Shown here in pieces: positions 63,104 through 64,000 of a stretch of DNA of 64,000 nucleotides; within the stretch, counting starts at the first letter, position 1; each line of letters begins with the position of its first letter. The notes under the pieces were generated by a model. That model had not been told where the DNA came from and searched no databases. It was given only the letters and a program-made list of their open reading frames with translations. Location of the stretch: assembly GCA_947498325.1 (NCBI GenBank), contig CANMKE010000001.1, forward strand, positions 434,001-498,000, in the 5' to 3' direction. A program made the translations under genes and the position numbers. Origin of the DNA: an uncultured Persicobacter sp. (GTDB taxonomy: Bacteria; Bacteroidota; Bacteroidia; Cytophagales; Cyclobacteriaceae).

Positions 63104-64000
63104 TTACTCATATTGTCGGTACACCTTGTGGCCGCCATTTTCGAGGAACTGATCTCGCTTGAACACCTCAAGGTCGTTGCTGACCATATCCTTGACAAGG
63201 CCATCCAAATCATACTCAAGTGTCCAACCCAGCTTGTCAATTGCTTTAGAAGGGTCTCCGATCAGTAGTTCCACTTCTGTGGGTCTGAAATATTTTGGAT
63301 CGACCTGAACCACTGTCGCTCCCTTTTCGAGCTGATATTCTCCATTGCATTGGACTACTTTTCCTACCTCGTTAATACCTTCCCCTTCAAAAGCAATTTC
63401 GATCTTCAGTTCAGCAAACGTCTTTTGAATAAACTCCCTGACCGTGGTGGTTTTCCCTGTGGCAACAACAAAATCTTCGGCTTCATCCTGCTGAAGCATC
63501 AGCCACATTGCCCTAACGTAGTCTTTGGCATGTCCCCAGTCCCGTTTGGCGTCAAGGTTACCCAAAAAGATGGTGTCTTCTAAGCCAAGGGCAATTTTGC
63601 AGGCTCCGCGTGTAATTTTACGGGTAACGAAGGTTTCGCCTCTCAAAGGAGATTCATGATTGAACAGGATGCCGTTGCAAGCATACATTCCGTACGCCTC
63701 GCGATAATTAACGGTAATCCAGTAGCCATACAGTTTGGCCACTGCGTAAGGGGAGCGGGGATAAAAAGGTGTGGTTTCTCGTTGTGGGATTTCCTGCACC
63801 ATTCCGTAGAGCTCCGACGTGGAGGCCTGATAGAAACGGGTCTTTTTTTCCAGCCCTAACAGCCTGATGGCTTCGAGAATTCGCAAGGTGCCTGTACCGT
63901 CTGCATTGGCGGTATATTCTGGGGTGTCGAAGGAGACCTTTACATGGGACATGGCGCCGAGGTTATAAATTTCATCGGGCTGAACTTCCTGAATGATTCT
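63104..64000 (-). CDS. gmd: GDP-mannose 4,6-dehydratase (5' end outside window)
   Basis: The last 299 codons of an SDR enzyme that converts GDP-mannose to GDP-4-keto-6-deoxymannose, the first step to GDP-fucose and related sugars. The frame is open to the window edge (…[17 protein letters not shown]), so an internal ATG at 63952 is not the start. It carries [15 protein letters not shown] (catalytic Ser), [10 protein letters not shown] (YxxxK), [33 protein letters not shown] and a C-terminal [15 protein letters not shown]. Probably a surface-polysaccharide locus continues beyond the window. Confidence 0.95.
   Translation of the reverse strand, partial: RIIQEVQPDEIYNLGAMSHVKVSFDTPEYTANADGTGTLRILEAIRLLGLEKKTRFYQASTSELYGMVQEIPQRETTPFYPRSPYAVAKLYGYWITVNYREAYGMYACNGILFNHESPLRGETFVTRKITRGACKIALGLEDTIFLGNLDAKRDWGHAKDYVRAMWLMLQQDEAEDFVVATGKTTTVREFIQKTFAELKIEIAFEGEGINEVGKVVQCNGEYQLEKGATVVQVDPKYFRPTEVELLIGDPSKAIDKLGWTLEYDLDGLVKDMVSNDLEVFKRDQFLENGGHKVYRQYE

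Overview
The window comes from a Bacteroidota chromosome, most likely a marine or free-living member of the Cytophagales/Flammeovirgaceae kind (inference). Supporting features are a type IX secretion PorP/SprF protein, DUF3078, DUF3098, DUF349 and DUF4465 family proteins, many SPII lipoproteins, Bacteroidota-type promoters (TTG, about 19 bp, TAnnTTTG) and the ftsX-DUF3098-uppP-truB-ribF neighbourhood. It is mostly ordinary core genome, with one accessory island at about 4.0-8.0 kb. No rRNA, tRNA, CRISPR array or intact transposon was seen.

Layout. 0-4 kb: two sister membrane histidine kinases plus a VOC/glyoxalase protein, without a response regulator. 4-8 kb (minus strand): a cobalamin riboswitch heads a DUF4465 lipoprotein gene, followed by an AT-rich gene for a probable MACPF/CDC-like pore-forming lipoprotein, a truncated DUF4465 copy and a third, diverged DUF4465 copy with a damaged 5' end. 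8-16 kb: ArsC-like protein, miaA, M1 peptidase, class IV aminotransferase, then a serine dehydratase beta subunit-tolC-adaptor run. 16-21 kb: pepT, an unknown, pgi, NUDIX. 21-28 kb: M48 lipoprotein peptidase, ribF, truB, uppP, DUF3098, ftsX, and an ECF sigma/anti-sigma pair. 28-40 kb: hydrolase, glutamate-type dehydrogenase, glycosyltransferase, pdxH, yqgE, DUF349, PspC, GH15, YdcF, DUF3078. 40-46 kb: a partial, reordered complex I cluster (nuoI-J-H-K-L) in which NuoI carries a long repetitive Lys/Ala/Pro tail. 46-57 kb: GNAT, metG, a secreted unknown, class V aminotransferase, an OmpA/PD40 protein with DPP III, PorP/SprF. 57-64 kb: M3 peptidase, a basic secreted protein, a tandem universal stress protein, two paralogous small secreted proteins with near-perfect promoters, a gene-poor AT-rich stretch, and a GDP-mannose 4,6-dehydratase cut by the window end.

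The most interesting items are (1) the cobalamin riboswitch controlling a DUF4465 surface-lipoprotein locus that encloses a pore-former-like gene, and (2) the NuoI subunit with seven 45-residue repeats. Domain names were assigned by reading motifs, without database searches.
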